In this document: positions 7,632 to 16,527 of the stretch, in pieces
Layout: every line of letters begins with the position of its first letter
How positions within the stretch are numbered: position 1 is the stretch's first letter
Assembly (NCBI RefSeq): GCF_014874095.1
Contig: NZ_JADBEB010000001.1
Location: forward strand, 6,448,001 to 6,512,000
Source: Plantactinospora soyae
GTDB lineage: Bacteria; Actinomycetota; Actinomycetes; Mycobacteriales; Micromonosporaceae
DNA length: 64,000 nucleotides
Direction of reading: 5' to 3'
Made by a program: the position numbers and the translations under genes
The notes under the pieces: model-generated
Databases searched by the model: none
What the model was told of the DNA's origin: nothing
Seen by the model: the letters and a program-made list of their open reading frames with translations, nothing else

Positions 7632-10424
7632 CTAGGTGGAGCGCCGGAGCCGCTCGCGGATTCGGTCGGCGGTCGGGTGCATCATCTCCTCCATGATGGT
7701 CAGGGCCTCTTTCAGGGCCTGGTCGCCCGCGTCGGCGTCGCCGGTGGCGTGGTGGGTGTCGGCGACGTGGGTCAGCACGACGGCGTAGAAATACCGGTCG
7801 CCGAACTCGCGGTAGAGCTCAAGCGCACGCTGGTAGGCGGCGAGCGCCTCGGCGTGTTCAGCGAGGTGGTGGTGCGCATAGCCCACGCTGTCCCAGGTGG
7901 CGGCCTGCCTGAGACGGTCGCCGATCGCGTCGAGGACATCCAGCGCCTCCCGGCAATGCGCAAGGGCCGCCCGGTGATCGCCGAGGAGTGCGTGCTCCCA
8001 TCCGATGATGTTGAGCGCTTCCGCCTCGCTCGCCTGCGGCGCCGACGATCGGTCAGCCCGCAAGAGGTGCAGGGCGGCGGTGGCGTGTTCCAACGCGTCG
8101 CGGACCCGGTCCTGCTGCTCGAGCACGGTCGTCAAGTTCAGGTGCGTGGTGGCGAGGCGGCGCGTGTCGCCGAGTGTGCCGTACAGCTCCAGGGCCGCGC
8201 CGAGGTGCCGGCCGGCCTCGTCGAGGTCGCCGCCGCGACACAGCGCGGCGCCCAGCAGCCGGTGGCAGACCGCCTGTCCGTGGACGTCCCCGGCCCGGCG
8301 TGCCGCGTCGAGCCCGGCACGCTGTGTGTTGACCCAGGCGTGCCGGTGGCCCCGCCTGTCGAGGTAGTGCGACATCGCCCAGGCGAGCTGCCACGCGTGC
8401 CCGTGGAGGCCGGCGCCGTCGGCGAAGCCGACAGCGGCGCTCAGGGCGGGGAGTTCGGTGTCGAACCAGGCGATCGCCTCGCCGTAGTCGGCTGGGGTGC
8501 TGACCGTCACGTCCGGTGCCGGGGGCAGCAGCGCCACCTGGTCGCGGTTGGGGTCGATCCGCAGGTCGGCGGCGTGGGCAGAGCACAGGTAGTGGTCCAG
8601 CAACCGCACCACGGCCGCCTTCCGCTGCTCGTCGGGGTCGTCGGCGGCGCACTGTTCCCGCGCGTACCGGCGGAGCAGATCGTGCACCGCGTACCGCCCC
8701 GTGCTCTCCTCGGTGACGAGGTGGGCGCCCGCCAGCTCGGCGAGCAGAGGCCGGGTGCGACCGGCCGGGAGGCCGGCCAGGCTGGCCGCCGCCGACACCG
8801 GCAACGCCGCGTCTGGGGCGAGGCCGAACAGGCGGAACAGCCGGGCCGCGTCAGCGCCGAGGCTGCGGTATGACCAGGAGAAGACCGTCCGCACGTCCGT
8901 GTGGTCCTCGTCGGTGGTCAAGGCGTCGAGCACCGGCCCGTCGCGCAGCTCGCTGGCGACTTCGGAGAGTGACAGCCTGCGGCGGGCACCGGCCCGGGCG
9001 GCGAGTACTGCGAGCGCCAGCGGCAGCCCGCCGGACACCGCGATGATGTCGTCGACCGCACCGGGCTCGGCCGCGACCCGTTCCCTTCCGAGGCGCGCGG
9101 CCAGTAGATGCCGTGCGTGGCCGCTGGAGAGCACCTCGAGCGCGACGTGTTCGGCGCCCGAAGTGGCGACGAGCCCGGTCAGCTGATTCCGGCTGGTGAC
9201 CACCACGACGCAGTCCGGCGCACCGGGCAGCAGGGGACGCACATGCGCGCTGTCCCGCGCGTTGTCCAGCACAATCAGAACTTTCCGGCCGGCCAGGACG
9301 GTGCGGTACAGCGCCGCCCGGGCCTCCGGGTCGGCGGGCTTCGCCCGGGACGCCACCCCGAAGGCGGTCAGGATCCGGTCGAGCGCGTCCTGCGGCTGTA
9401 CCACAGACGCGGCCGGGCCGAACCCGCGCAGATCCACGTACACCTGTCCGTCGGCGAACGCGTCGGCGACCCGCTGCGCCCAGTGCACGGCGAGCGCGGT
9501 CTTGCCCACGCCCGGCGCACCGGTGATCGCGCACACCACCGCGCCGGCCAGGTGCCGGTCGAGCGCGCCGGTCAACCGCGCCAGCTCCGGATCGCGGCCG
9601 ACGAACCCGCGGACGTCGATCGGCAGCTGGGAGACCGGTGCGGAAGCCGGCCGGTCGGCCGGCGCGACGATCGTCCCGACGGGCGGTTGCGGCACCGGCT
9701 CGCCGTTGAGGATCGCCCGGTGCAGCTGCTGGAGAGTGGGCGACGGCTCGATGCCCAGCTCGTCGATCAGGTGCCGGCGGGCGTCGAGGTACGAGCGCAG
9801 CGCCTCCGCCTGCCGGCCGGACCGGTACAGCGCCAGCATGTGGATGCGGCGCAGCCGTTCCAGCAGCGGATGCTCCCGCACCAGCACGCCGGCCTCGGCG
9901 GCGACCTGGGCGTGCAGGCCCATCGCCAGCTCCGCGTCGAGTTTCTCCTCGATCGCCAGCCACCGGCGCTCGACCAGCCGCGACGACAACTCGCGGACCA
10001 CGGCGAGGTCGGCGAGGTCGGCGAATGGCACGCCTCGCCACAGCTCCAGCGCGCGGGCGAGCAGCGCCGCCGCCCGAGCCGGTTCGCAGGCGGCACCCGC
10101 CCGCAGCGCCTGGTCGACCATGTCGTCGAAGACGTCGGCGTCGAGCTCGCCCGCGCCGACCGCCAGCCGGTAGCCGTGCGGGTGGCGCACGATGCGCTCC
10201 TCGCCCAGAAGGCGGCGCAGCTGGTGGATGTTGACCTGCAGGTTCTTGGCCGCTGTCCGGGGCGGGACCGCACCCCAGACGGCCTCGACGAGCGCGTCGG
10301 CGGTCACCGCCCGGTTGGTCTGGCAGAGCAGCGCCGCCAGCAGAGACCGCACCCGGAAGGCGCGGACGTGCACGACGCCGGCGCCCTCGACCACGGTCAG
10401 CGGACCCAAGATCCGGAACTCCAT
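7632..10424 (-). CDS. SARP/AfsR-type transcriptional regulator with NB-ARC and TPR domains
   Basis: The protein has 930 residues. The ATG at 10424 begins MEFRILGPLTV, the usual AfsR-type start, with an AGGAG site upstream. Residues 1 to about 95 form the OmpR-like winged helix (VNIHQLRRLLG, RHPHGYRLAV). Residues about 96-240 form the bacterial transcriptional activation domain (RLRRIHMLALYRSGRQAEAL, ending LGIEPSPTLQQLHRAIL). An NB-ARC ATPase follows with P-loop GAPGVGKTA near residue 300 and KVLIVLDNARD. The C-terminal third holds TPR-like helices (ALAAYQRALELYREFGDRYF). Such proteins activate secondary-metabolite or stress genes, but no biosynthetic cluster is adjacent. The gene's 5' side abuts an IS110 fragment, so its original upstream context has been lost or replaced. 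Confidence 0.93.
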   Translation of the reverse strand: MEFRILGPLTVVEGAGVVHVRAFRVRSLLAALLCQTNRAVTADALVEAVWGAVPPRTAAKNLQVNIHQLRRLLGEERIVRHPHGYRLAVGAGELDADVFDDMVDQALRAGAACEPARAAALLARALELWRGVPFADLADLAVVRELSSRLVERRWLAIEEKLDAELAMGLHAQVAAEAGVLVREHPLLERLRRIHMLALYRSGRQAEALRSYLDARRHLIDELGIEPSPTLQQLHRAILNGEPVPQPPVGTIVAPADRPASAPVSQLPIDVRGFVGRDPELARLTGALDRHLAGAVVCAITGAPGVGKTALAVHWAQRVADAFADGQVYVDLRGFGPAASVVQPQDALDRILTAFGVASRAKPADPEARAALYRTVLAGRKVLIVLDNARDSAHVRPLLPGAPDCVVVVTSRNQLTGLVATSGAEHVALEVLSSGHARHLLAARLGRERVAAEPGAVDDIIAVSGGLPLALAVLAARAGARRRLSLSEVASELRDGPVLDALTTDEDHTDVRTVFSWSYRSLGADAARLFRLFGLAPDAALPVSAAASLAGLPAGRTRPLLAELAGAHLVTEESTGRYAVHDLLRRYAREQCAADDPDEQRKAAVVRLLDHYLCSAHAADLRIDPNRDQVALLPPAPDVTVSTPADYGEAIAWFDTELPALSAAVGFADGAGLHGHAWQLAWAMSHYLDRRGHRHAWVNTQRAGLDAARRAGDVHGQAVCHRLLGAALCRGGDLDEAGRHLGAALELYGTLGDTRRLATTHLNLTTVLEQQDRVRDALEHATAALHLLRADRSSAPQASEAEALNIIGWEHALLGDHRAALAHCREALDVLDAIGDRLRQAATWDSVGYAHHHLAEHAEALAAYQRALELYREFGDRYFYAVVLTHVADTHHATGDADAGDQALKEALTIMEEMMHPTADRIRERLRRST

Positions 10425-10439
10425 CTCACTCCTGTCGCG

Positions 10440-10596
10440 CGGGTAACCTCGAGTTTGTCGAACAGGACAGGCAGCCGGACTCGGTGTTGGGCAGCGGCGC
10501 GTCGGGCAACCTGCCGCCGTCCGGGGCCAAACCGACCGCGTGGTGATCGCCTTTGTCGACGTCCAGCCCCGGGAAGGCCTGGTAATCACCGTGCAC
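10440..10596 (-). pseudogene. IS110-family transposase N-terminal fragment, frameshifted
   Basis: Reading on the minus strand, the segment FPGLDVDKGDHHAVGLAPDG followed by RLPDAPLPN matches the first RuvC-like block of IS110-family transposases, which carries the first catalytic Asp. After NTE the frame breaks. Continuing in the next frame gives RLPVLFDKLE, the expected continuation. The fragment ends at the SARP ribosome-binding site, and the rest of the transposase is gone. Confidence 0.7.
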
Positions 10597-10892
10597 CCGC
10601 CGCCTCCGGTACCTCGTGCGTGGTCTCGGCCGCAGTCTCGGCGTCGGACTCCCGGCAGTCACGTTGCGAGGAGACCTACCCCAAACGGGGCGGCCCGGTC
10701 CCTATCAGCGGTCCGCCGACGCCACCCGATCCGGCGACACCCCCCCGGATCGTGTGTACGACAGGGGCAGTAAGTCATACCGGGCCGGACGACCGCAGTC
10801 CCCAGCCGGGGACTGATGAAAGAAGGTAACGGGTCGGCGCGGACAATGCGTTGCCCGCTGTCGAGCGTGTCGGGGCGGTACGCGTTCCCGCA

Positions 10893-10952
10893 GGCTGCGG
10901 GTGGGACATCGAGTCCGAGTTCGTAGTGTCCACGTCGGAGGTTCCGCACGAA
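10893..10952 (-). pseudogene. Possible transposase C-terminal scrap
   Basis: The short segment FVRNLRRGHYELGLDVPPA resembles the tail of actinobacterial DDE transposases, in which phrases like FVQNLRRGHYELG precede a variable C-terminus. It directly abuts and shifts frame from the ISL3 fragment. It is too short for a firm family assignment. Confidence 0.35.
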
Positions 10953-11060
10953 GATGCCAGTGGTCCGCGACCTGCAACACATGGGGCCGGGCGCGGCGGA
11001 TCGCTTCGGCACAGGCGCCGGCGGAGTCCCGGCACACCACCTCGACGCCGGGGAGGGGCG
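10945..11060 (-). pseudogene. ISL3-family transposase fragment
   Basis: The minus-strand segment PGVEVVCRDSAGACAEAIRR followed by ARPHVLQVADHWHLR matches the core of ISL3 transposases, where the usual text is PGVEVVCRDRAGAYAEG and IQVADRWHLWHNL. Only about 38 residues remain. No terminal repeats were recognised. Confidence 0.65.
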
Positions 11061-11184
11061 CCACGGGGGAACTCCGCTGCTCTTCTTCCTCGATGGGTGT
11101 GGGACGTCTGTGTCGCGGACAGCAGTGTGGCGCGGCGGCCGAGGGCCGCCGCGCCACAGGTGCGGTGTCAGGAGTTGCTTCGGG

Positions 11185-12390
<1,206 letters not shown>

Positions 12391-12412
12391 TCATTGAGCC
12401 CCGTCGATGGCG

Positions 12413-12465
12413 ACGGTATTGGACCTGCCGTAACCTTGTCAACATCTTCCAGAAATATTTCGGAA
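12413..12465 (-). promoter_or_regulatory. Xylanase promoter with upstream palindrome
   Basis: On the minus strand a TTGACA -35 box (12437-12442) is followed after 18 bases by TACCGT (12413-12418). Four bases upstream of the -35 lies the near-perfect palindrome ttccagaaatatttcggaa (12447-12465), containing GAAA-TA-TTTC. It resembles the CGAAA/TTTCG-type operators described for actinomycete xylanase genes. Predicted transcripts would have a leader of about 190 bases. The remaining part of 12217-12777 shows no gene. Confidence 0.6.
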
Positions 12466-12777
12466 TCTGCCTATGGTCGCCGGACTGCCCTGTCGGGAGC
12501 CACTTGTCCTAGCCAGCGCTACTATCCGGCCGAGCTGGATCCGGAACGATCACATCGGAGCCTTGGTCGACGGATCAAGACTCAGTCAGATGTTCCCGAG
12601 AGTTTCGGAGATCTTCCGGATAGTAATCATGTGGACCGGCGATGGTGACCACGAGCCCGGGACCGACGCGTTGGCCACCACCGGCAGGTGTCGCCGCACC
12701 CACGCAACCGGATGCGTTAACGTCCGCACCAGTCGCAGAACGCGACCGGTAGCGACGAGGACGGGCCAGTCCGAGGG

Positions 12778-13161
12778 GAGTGGGACCTCGACTGGACGGG
12801 GTGGTGGGGCGAGGATCCGCCGTACCACGCCCCGGTGTTCGTGCTCACGCACCACCCGCGCGAGCCGCTGACCATGAAGGGTGGCACCACGTTCACCTTC
12901 GTGACCGACGGCATCGACTCCGCCCTCGCTCAGGCGCTCACGGCGGCAGGAGAGCAGGACGTCGCCATCGCCGGCGGGGCCGCCACCGTCAACCAGTACC
13001 TCGCCGCCGGGCTGATCGACGAGCTCCGTACCCATGTCGCCCCGTTCACCCTTGGGGCCGGGGAGCGCCTCTTCGACGGCGCACCGGTGCTGAATCTCGA
13101 ACTCCTCAGCGCCCGGTACGCCTCGCTGGTCACGCACATCGGCTACCGCGTCGTGCGCTGA
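12778..13161 (+). pseudogene. Truncated dihydrofolate reductase-family (RibD C-terminal domain) gene
   Basis: The frame reads EWDLDWTGWWGEDPPYHAP then VFVLTHHPREPLTM, and closes with a stop at 13159-13161. This is the C-terminal two thirds of the DHFR/RibD_C-type proteins common in actinomycetes (DVAIAGGAATVNQYLAAGLI and LGAGERLFDG are family landmarks). About 90 N-terminal residues, including the cofactor-binding start, are missing. A stop codon lies at 12718-12720 with no ATG after it. A GTG at 12835 could give a 108-residue product, but it would lack the fold's first half. Confidence 0.75.
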
Positions 13162-13201
13162 CCCCGACCGGGTACCGCGCGGAGCAGCCGTTGTCGCCCC
13201 G

Positions 13202-13786
13202 CTACCAGCGCCAGCGCCAGAAGCGGCGTTCGTAACGCACCAGTAGCGTGCCGGCGGCGGTACTGCCGGTGATGACGATGTGCGGGGCGGTCGAGCCCGG
13301 CTCCGGCATCGACGGGACCTTGATCGTGGCGGTGCCGGCGGTCGTGGTGACCGCGTCAATGTTGGCGGTTGCTTCCGGCGGCAGCACGATGGTCGTCGAG
13401 CCGGCCTGGGTCGCCAGCTCGATCTCGACCGTCCGGTGACTGATGACGGCGTGTCGCAGGTCGAGCTTGACCGAGCCGGCCTTGCTGCGCACCACGAGCC
13501 GCCGGGGTACAGCCCATCGGCCGGTGCGCTCGATGTTCCCGGCGTGACCGCGTAGCTCGACGACGTCGGCGGGTGCGACGGCTGGAGCGGCGGCGGGCAG
13601 GTCGGCGACGAAGGGCTCCGTTTCGCCGTAGGTGCGGGCGCTCAGCACGCCGCCAATGCGCTCCTCGAACTCGGGCAGGGTCAGCCGGCCCTCGGCGACC
13701 GCCGTGTTCAACCGGGCGACAACGCTCTCTCGCTCGGCGTCGGAAATGCGTACCTCCGGCCTCGACGGGACCACATCACCACTCAT
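13202..13786 (-). CDS. DUF1707 (SHOCT-like) domain protein with LiaF-like C-terminal beta-helix
   Basis: The protein has 194 residues. The N-terminal 60 residues (VRISDAERESVVARLNTAVA, GRLTLPEFEERIG, ARTYGETEPFVADLP) are the classic DUF1707 motif found at the N-terminus of many actinobacterial small proteins. The rest (GSVKLDLRHAVI, GSTTIVLPPEATANIDAV) resembles the LiaF/cell-wall-active antibiotic-response C-terminal beta structure. No membrane helix lies between them, so it is probably cytoplasmic or peripheral. It ends RRFWRWRW. The function is unknown; family members are linked to envelope stress. Confidence 0.8.
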   Translation of the reverse strand: MSGDVVPSRPEVRISDAERESVVARLNTAVAEGRLTLPEFEERIGGVLSARTYGETEPFVADLPAAAPAVAPADVVELRGHAGNIERTGRWAVPRRLVVRSKAGSVKLDLRHAVISHRTVEIELATQAGSTTIVLPPEATANIDAVTTTAGTATIKVPSMPEPGSTAPHIVITGSTAAGTLLVRYERRFWRWRW

Positions 13787-13857
13787 CCGACAACCCTACG
13801 TCCCGCCCATCGGGTACAGAAGCCCGGCCGCCCGGCGGAGACGTAGCTTGCACGGTC

Positions 13858-14124
13858 CTAATGGGGGTCGGACGGGCTATCCGGGGGTAGCCAGCCGAGG
13901 AACCGCGCCGTAAGGCGGAACCGGTCCTGGCGGGGCTGGTCTTCGATCGCGGTGAATAGGCGGTCGGACAGATAGCCGATCAGGCCCTTCGGGTCGTTGC
14001 GGTATGCGACCAGCAGTGCCAGCCGGGCGGGGGAGCACGGCCAGTTGGCGCCACACTCGCGACAGCGGAACAGCGGTCGGGTCGGGGTGTGCGCCCGGAA
14101 CCGGGCATGAGGCCGGCGGGTCAC
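13858..14124 (-). CDS. Small CxxCxxxWPC protein (module A, gene 2)
   Basis: About 88 residues from GTG 14124. The start is uncertain, with no strong ribosome site, and the frame extends to 14265. A zinc-ribbon-like knuckle FRCRECGANWPC is followed by a helical part (LIGYLSDRLFTAIED) and the ending RFLGWLPP. It is a paralogue of the protein at 48808-49056 (WRCRACAAAWPC and RRFIGWVPR). Databases often label relatives as flavin reductase, but nothing here supports that. It lies downstream of the 103-residue partner gene and divergent from the Scr1/Scr2 pair, the same arrangement as in module B. The role is unknown. Confidence 0.65.
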   Translation of the reverse strand: MTRRPHARFRAHTPTRPLFRCRECGANWPCSPARLALLVAYRNDPKGLIGYLSDRLFTAIEDQPRQDRFRLTARFLGWLPPDSPSDPH

Positions 14125-14197
14125 CGCGCGGCCTGACCGGGTGTGGCGACCGGGCGGTCCACCGTCGGTTCGCGCACGTCGGCGGGACGTACCCCGG

Positions 14198-14509
14198 TCA
14201 CCGCCGGACGCCCGGAGACCGCTCAGCCTGCTGCGCCACCCCGGGTGGCAGCCAAAGCCCGGCATTCCGCCTGGCCGGCGCGGTTCCCGCCGGACGTTGG
14301 TTCGTGGCCGGCCGCCGGGTCGGCGAGGGTGGCTGGTCGGTTGGTACGACCACGGCGGCCGAGCGGCTCTCCGGCGGCGGTGGTGGATAAGGCATCGGTA
14401 CGAGTTCGATCGAGTCCGGACAGCGCCAGCGGTACCCGCATCGGCAGCGCAACCAGAGCCGGCGCCAGTCCCGACGATGGCGTGGCTTGATCCGGCGTAG
14501 CCATTTCAT
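14198..14509 (-). CDS. Small Cys-rich RDWRRLW protein (module A, gene 1)
   Basis: The protein has 103 residues from ATG 14509, with GGGAGG seven bases upstream. The conserved core is RDWRRLWLRCRCGYRWRCPD, giving a CxCx5C cysteine set, then a proline-rich stretch MPYPPPPPES. The remainder is low-complexity. The paralogue at 49053-49334 keeps M(K/R)W, RDWRRLW, CRCG.RWRCPD and PYPPP. Conservation of this frame, and not the competing ones, is the reason for calling it. It is divergent from the Scr1-like regulator. The function is unknown. Confidence 0.65.
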   Translation of the reverse strand: MKWLRRIKPRHRRDWRRLWLRCRCGYRWRCPDSIELVPMPYPPPPPESRSAAVVVPTDQPPSPTRRPATNQRPAGTAPARRNAGLWLPPGVAQQAERSPGVRR

Positions 14510-14738
14510 TGCGACCTCCCTTGGGTTGAATTGGAACGGGGGCGACGCGATATTCCGTCCAGACCCCGCGCCGCCCCCGCTGGCAGCACCCGCCCGTCCT
14601 TTCGGATGTCTTGCCGTGGTTTGGATCCGAGCGGGTACGCCTGACTTCCACTCTGGACGGCGGGTGAGATACGGCGGAAGATAGGCGAAAGGCACTGTGA
14701 CCGGATAACAGGTTGCGATCAATATCCAGGAGTACTAA

Positions 14739-15515
14739 GTGAGCGATCTCCGGGAAATTCTCAGAAAACAACGAGCCGACAGGGGAATGACGCAGGATCA
14801 GACCGGATCGGCGATCCAGGTTTCGGGCAGCCTGATCGCGGCGATCGAGAGCGGCCGGCTGATCCCGCAGCCGGATACCGCCACCCGGCTTGACGAACTC
14901 TTCGGCACCGGCGACGAGATCCAGCGCGCGGCGGAGGTGGCCCGGGATGAGGCGCGCGCCCCATGGCTCCGACCGTGGACAGACCACGAGGAACGCGCAA
15001 CGATGCTGCGATGCTTTGAGCTGGACGTGATTCCCGGCCTGTTGCAGACACCCGACTACGCCCGGCGGCTACTCACCGATGTCGGACCGGTATCGGACGT
15101 TGATGGGACCCTGGCGGCTCGGCTGGCCCGGCAGGACGTCATCACCCGCTCGGCGGCCCCGGCTCGGCTGGTGGCGGTCGTCGACGAGGACGCGCTGCGT
15201 CGGCAGGTCGGCAGCCCAGAGGTGATGGCCGAGCAGTTGCAAGCGGTGCTCGCAGCGTGTGAGCTGCCGAACGTCTGGTTGCATGTGGTGCCGGCGCACT
15301 CCGGCGCCTACGCCGGACTCAACGGGCCGTTCGTGTTGGGCACGGTCAATGGTCGGGTGCTCGGCTTCCTGGACAGCCATCTCGGCGGGCAGGTGATCGA
15401 CCAGGCTGACGCCATCCGGGTCTTGGAGGAAGCCTGGGAAGGAGTGCGGAGCTATGCTCTGCCCACAGGGCAGTCCCATGACCTGATTGCGAAAGTGGCC
15501 GAATCATGGACCTGA
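14739..15515 (+). CDS. Scr1-family (DUF5753) HTH regulator, module A
   Basis: The protein has 258 residues from GTG 14739, with AGGAG seven bases upstream. Residues 5-60 are an XRE-type helix-turn-helix (LRKQRADRGMTQDQTGSAI, SGSLIAAIESGRL). Residues about 85-250 are the DUF5753/Scr1 domain with its hallmarks: RCFELDVIPGLLQTPDYARR, VVDEDALRRQVG, VWLHVVPAHSGAYAGLNGPF. Such proteins pair with DUF397 partners. In Streptomyces coelicolor, Scr1/Scr2 was proposed to be a toxin-antitoxin pair, with Scr1 as antitoxin-like regulator. The downstream DUF397 gene overlaps it by 10 bases. Confidence 0.92.
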   Translation: MSDLREILRKQRADRGMTQDQTGSAIQVSGSLIAAIESGRLIPQPDTATRLDELFGTGDEIQRAAEVARDEARAPWLRPWTDHEERATMLRCFELDVIPGLLQTPDYARRLLTDVGPVSDVDGTLAARLARQDVITRSAAPARLVAVVDEDALRRQVGSPEVMAEQLQAVLAACELPNVWLHVVPAHSGAYAGLNGPFVLGTVNGRVLGFLDSHLGGQVIDQADAIRVLEEAWEGVRSYALPTGQSHDLIAKVAESWT

Positions 15516-15697
15516 GTACCGAACCACGTTGGCGCAAGTCGAGCCGCAGTAACGGGGCCGGTGGGAACTGCGTAGAGGTCGCCGATAGCCTTCCCGGCCG
15601 GGTGTTGGTCCGGGACAGCAAGGACCAGGCTGGACCGGTGCTGGTGTTCGGCCCGTCCGCCTGGCACGCGTTCGTCCAGGACGTCACGACCCGCTGA
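15506..15697 (+). CDS. DUF397 (Scr2-like) small protein, module A
   Basis: The protein has 63 residues. The ATG sits in atggacctga, overlapping the regulator's stop by 10 bases, so translation is probably coupled. The family signature is complete: RWRKSSRSNGAGGNCVEVAD, then VLVRDSKDQAGPVLVFGPSAW and the C-terminal AFVQDV. DUF397 proteins (BldB/WhiJ-associated) are partners of DUF5753 regulators, and Scr2 was described as the toxin-like member. A strong terminator follows at 15709. Confidence 0.93.
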   Translation: MDLSTEPRWRKSSRSNGAGGNCVEVADSLPGRVLVRDSKDQAGPVLVFGPSAWHAFVQDVTTR

Positions 15698-15708
15698 CCC
15701 GACGCGAA

Positions 15709-15746
15709 CCGCCCCCGTACCCACGCGCTGCGTGGTACGGGGGCGG
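15709..15746 (+). terminator. Terminator after module A
   Basis: Arms ccgcccccgtac and gtacgggggcgg (12 pairs) extend past a one-base bulge by five more pairs (cacgc/gcgtg) closing a 3-base loop. The hairpin begins 12 bases after the DUF397 stop. Confidence 0.8.
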
Positions 15747-15794
15747 CGTGCTTCCGAAGCCGACTCGGGCGATCCTCGGGTGGATCCGCTCCGG

Positions 15795-16163
15795 TCAGCT
15801 CGCTCGGCGCTCGGGGAACTGCTCCACGTCGAACAGCGACGTTTCGTCGACCAACTCTCCTCCGTCCACGTAGGAGTCGATCAGCTGTGTCGAGGCGCCG
15901 GCTTCGAGGAGCAGGTCGACCGCGTTGATCGCGTACCAGTTGTCGGCGACGGCATGTATCGCCGCTGCCTGGGCGAGCAGGTCGGGATCGGCGGCGAGGT
16001 CGGCAAGTTCGGCAAGGGCTACGGCCCGGACCAGGCCCTCCCGGTAGCCACCGGCGTAATCCGTCGCGATCCGGTGCACCCGGGCGAGGATGAGGCGGCG
16101 GTCGGCGGACTGGTAGGCGGCGATTCGGGCGGGGCCGCTCGTCTGGTCTCGGCTGTCATACAC
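15795..16163 (-). CDS. Hypothetical protein, leaderless
   Basis: The protein has 122 residues, from MYDSRDQTSG to VEQFPERRAS. The GTG at 16163 has no ribosome site, but a TAGAAT box ends six bases before it, the usual geometry for a leaderless actinobacterial mRNA. The protein is helical and rich in alanine and acidic residues (VALAELADLAADPDLLAQA, IHAVADNWYAINAVDLLLE), with no signal or membrane segment. I do not recognise a family. A 12-base dyad lies just upstream of its -10 box, suggesting tight repression. It faces the module A terminator. Confidence 0.65.
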   Translation of the reverse strand: MYDSRDQTSGPARIAAYQSADRRLILARVHRIATDYAGGYREGLVRAVALAELADLAADPDLLAQAAAIHAVADNWYAINAVDLLLEAGASTQLIDSYVDGGELVDETSLFDVEQFPERRAS

Positions 16164-16169
16164 CTCGAT

Positions 16170-16189
16170 ATTCTATCGTACATGTGTAC
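16170..16189 (-). promoter_or_regulatory. Leaderless promoter with GTAC dyad operator
   Basis: The minus strand carries the dyad gtacacatgtac (16178-16189) two bases upstream of the -10 box TAGAAT (16170-16175). The dyad occupies the promoter spacer, so a bound regulator would block transcription of the 122-residue gene. Its GTAC-N4-GTAC form differs from the actinobacterial LexA box GAAC-N4-GTTC by one base per arm. Assignment to LexA is not supported. Confidence 0.5.
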
Positions 16190-16305
16190 TAATCGGTGGG
16201 ACGCTGCGGTGCTGAAGATCCACCGAACGGTGGAGGCGCGAATCAACCCAAGCTCAGACGCGACGGTCGACGTGGCGGGGTGCGGTCCGCCCCTAGCTTC
16301 GCAGT

Positions 16306-16527
16306 ATGAGCGCGCCAGAAGTACGAAATCCGCACAAGCGCTACGGGGAGCACGTTGCCGTCGACGACGTCTCTTTCACCATTGGAGAGGGGGAGATCTT
16401 CGGCATCATCGGGCCCAACGGCGCCGGCAAGACGACAACCGTCGAGAGCATCGCCGGCCTGCGAACGCCCGACTCGGGCTCGATCTCTGTGCTGGGACTT
16501 GACCCGAACGCGCACAACGTCGAGGTC
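16306..16527 (+). pseudogene. ABC-transporter ATPase N-terminal remnant fused in frame to the esterase
   Basis: The segment codes for 74 residues: VRNPHKRYGEHVAVDDVSF, the Walker A loop GIIGPNGAGKTTT, then SIAGLRTPDSGSISVLGLDP. This is the start of a DrrA-like drug-exporter ATPase. It breaks off after about 74 residues, before the Q-loop, signature and Walker B. The reading frame continues without a stop into the esterase signal peptide at 16528. A TAGCTT box lies six bases before the ATG at 16306, so the old leaderless promoter appears intact and may now drive the chimera. Confidence 0.8.

Noticed and set aside
7632-10424. SARP regulator as a sign of a secondary-metabolite cluster
   Set aside because: No polyketide, peptide synthetase or tailoring cluster is adjacent. 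The P450-ferredoxin pair is 44 kb away and isolated.
16178-16189. GTAC dyad as a LexA box
   Set aside because: The actinobacterial LexA box has GAAC/GTTC arms. This one has GTAC/GTAC, so the match is incomplete.
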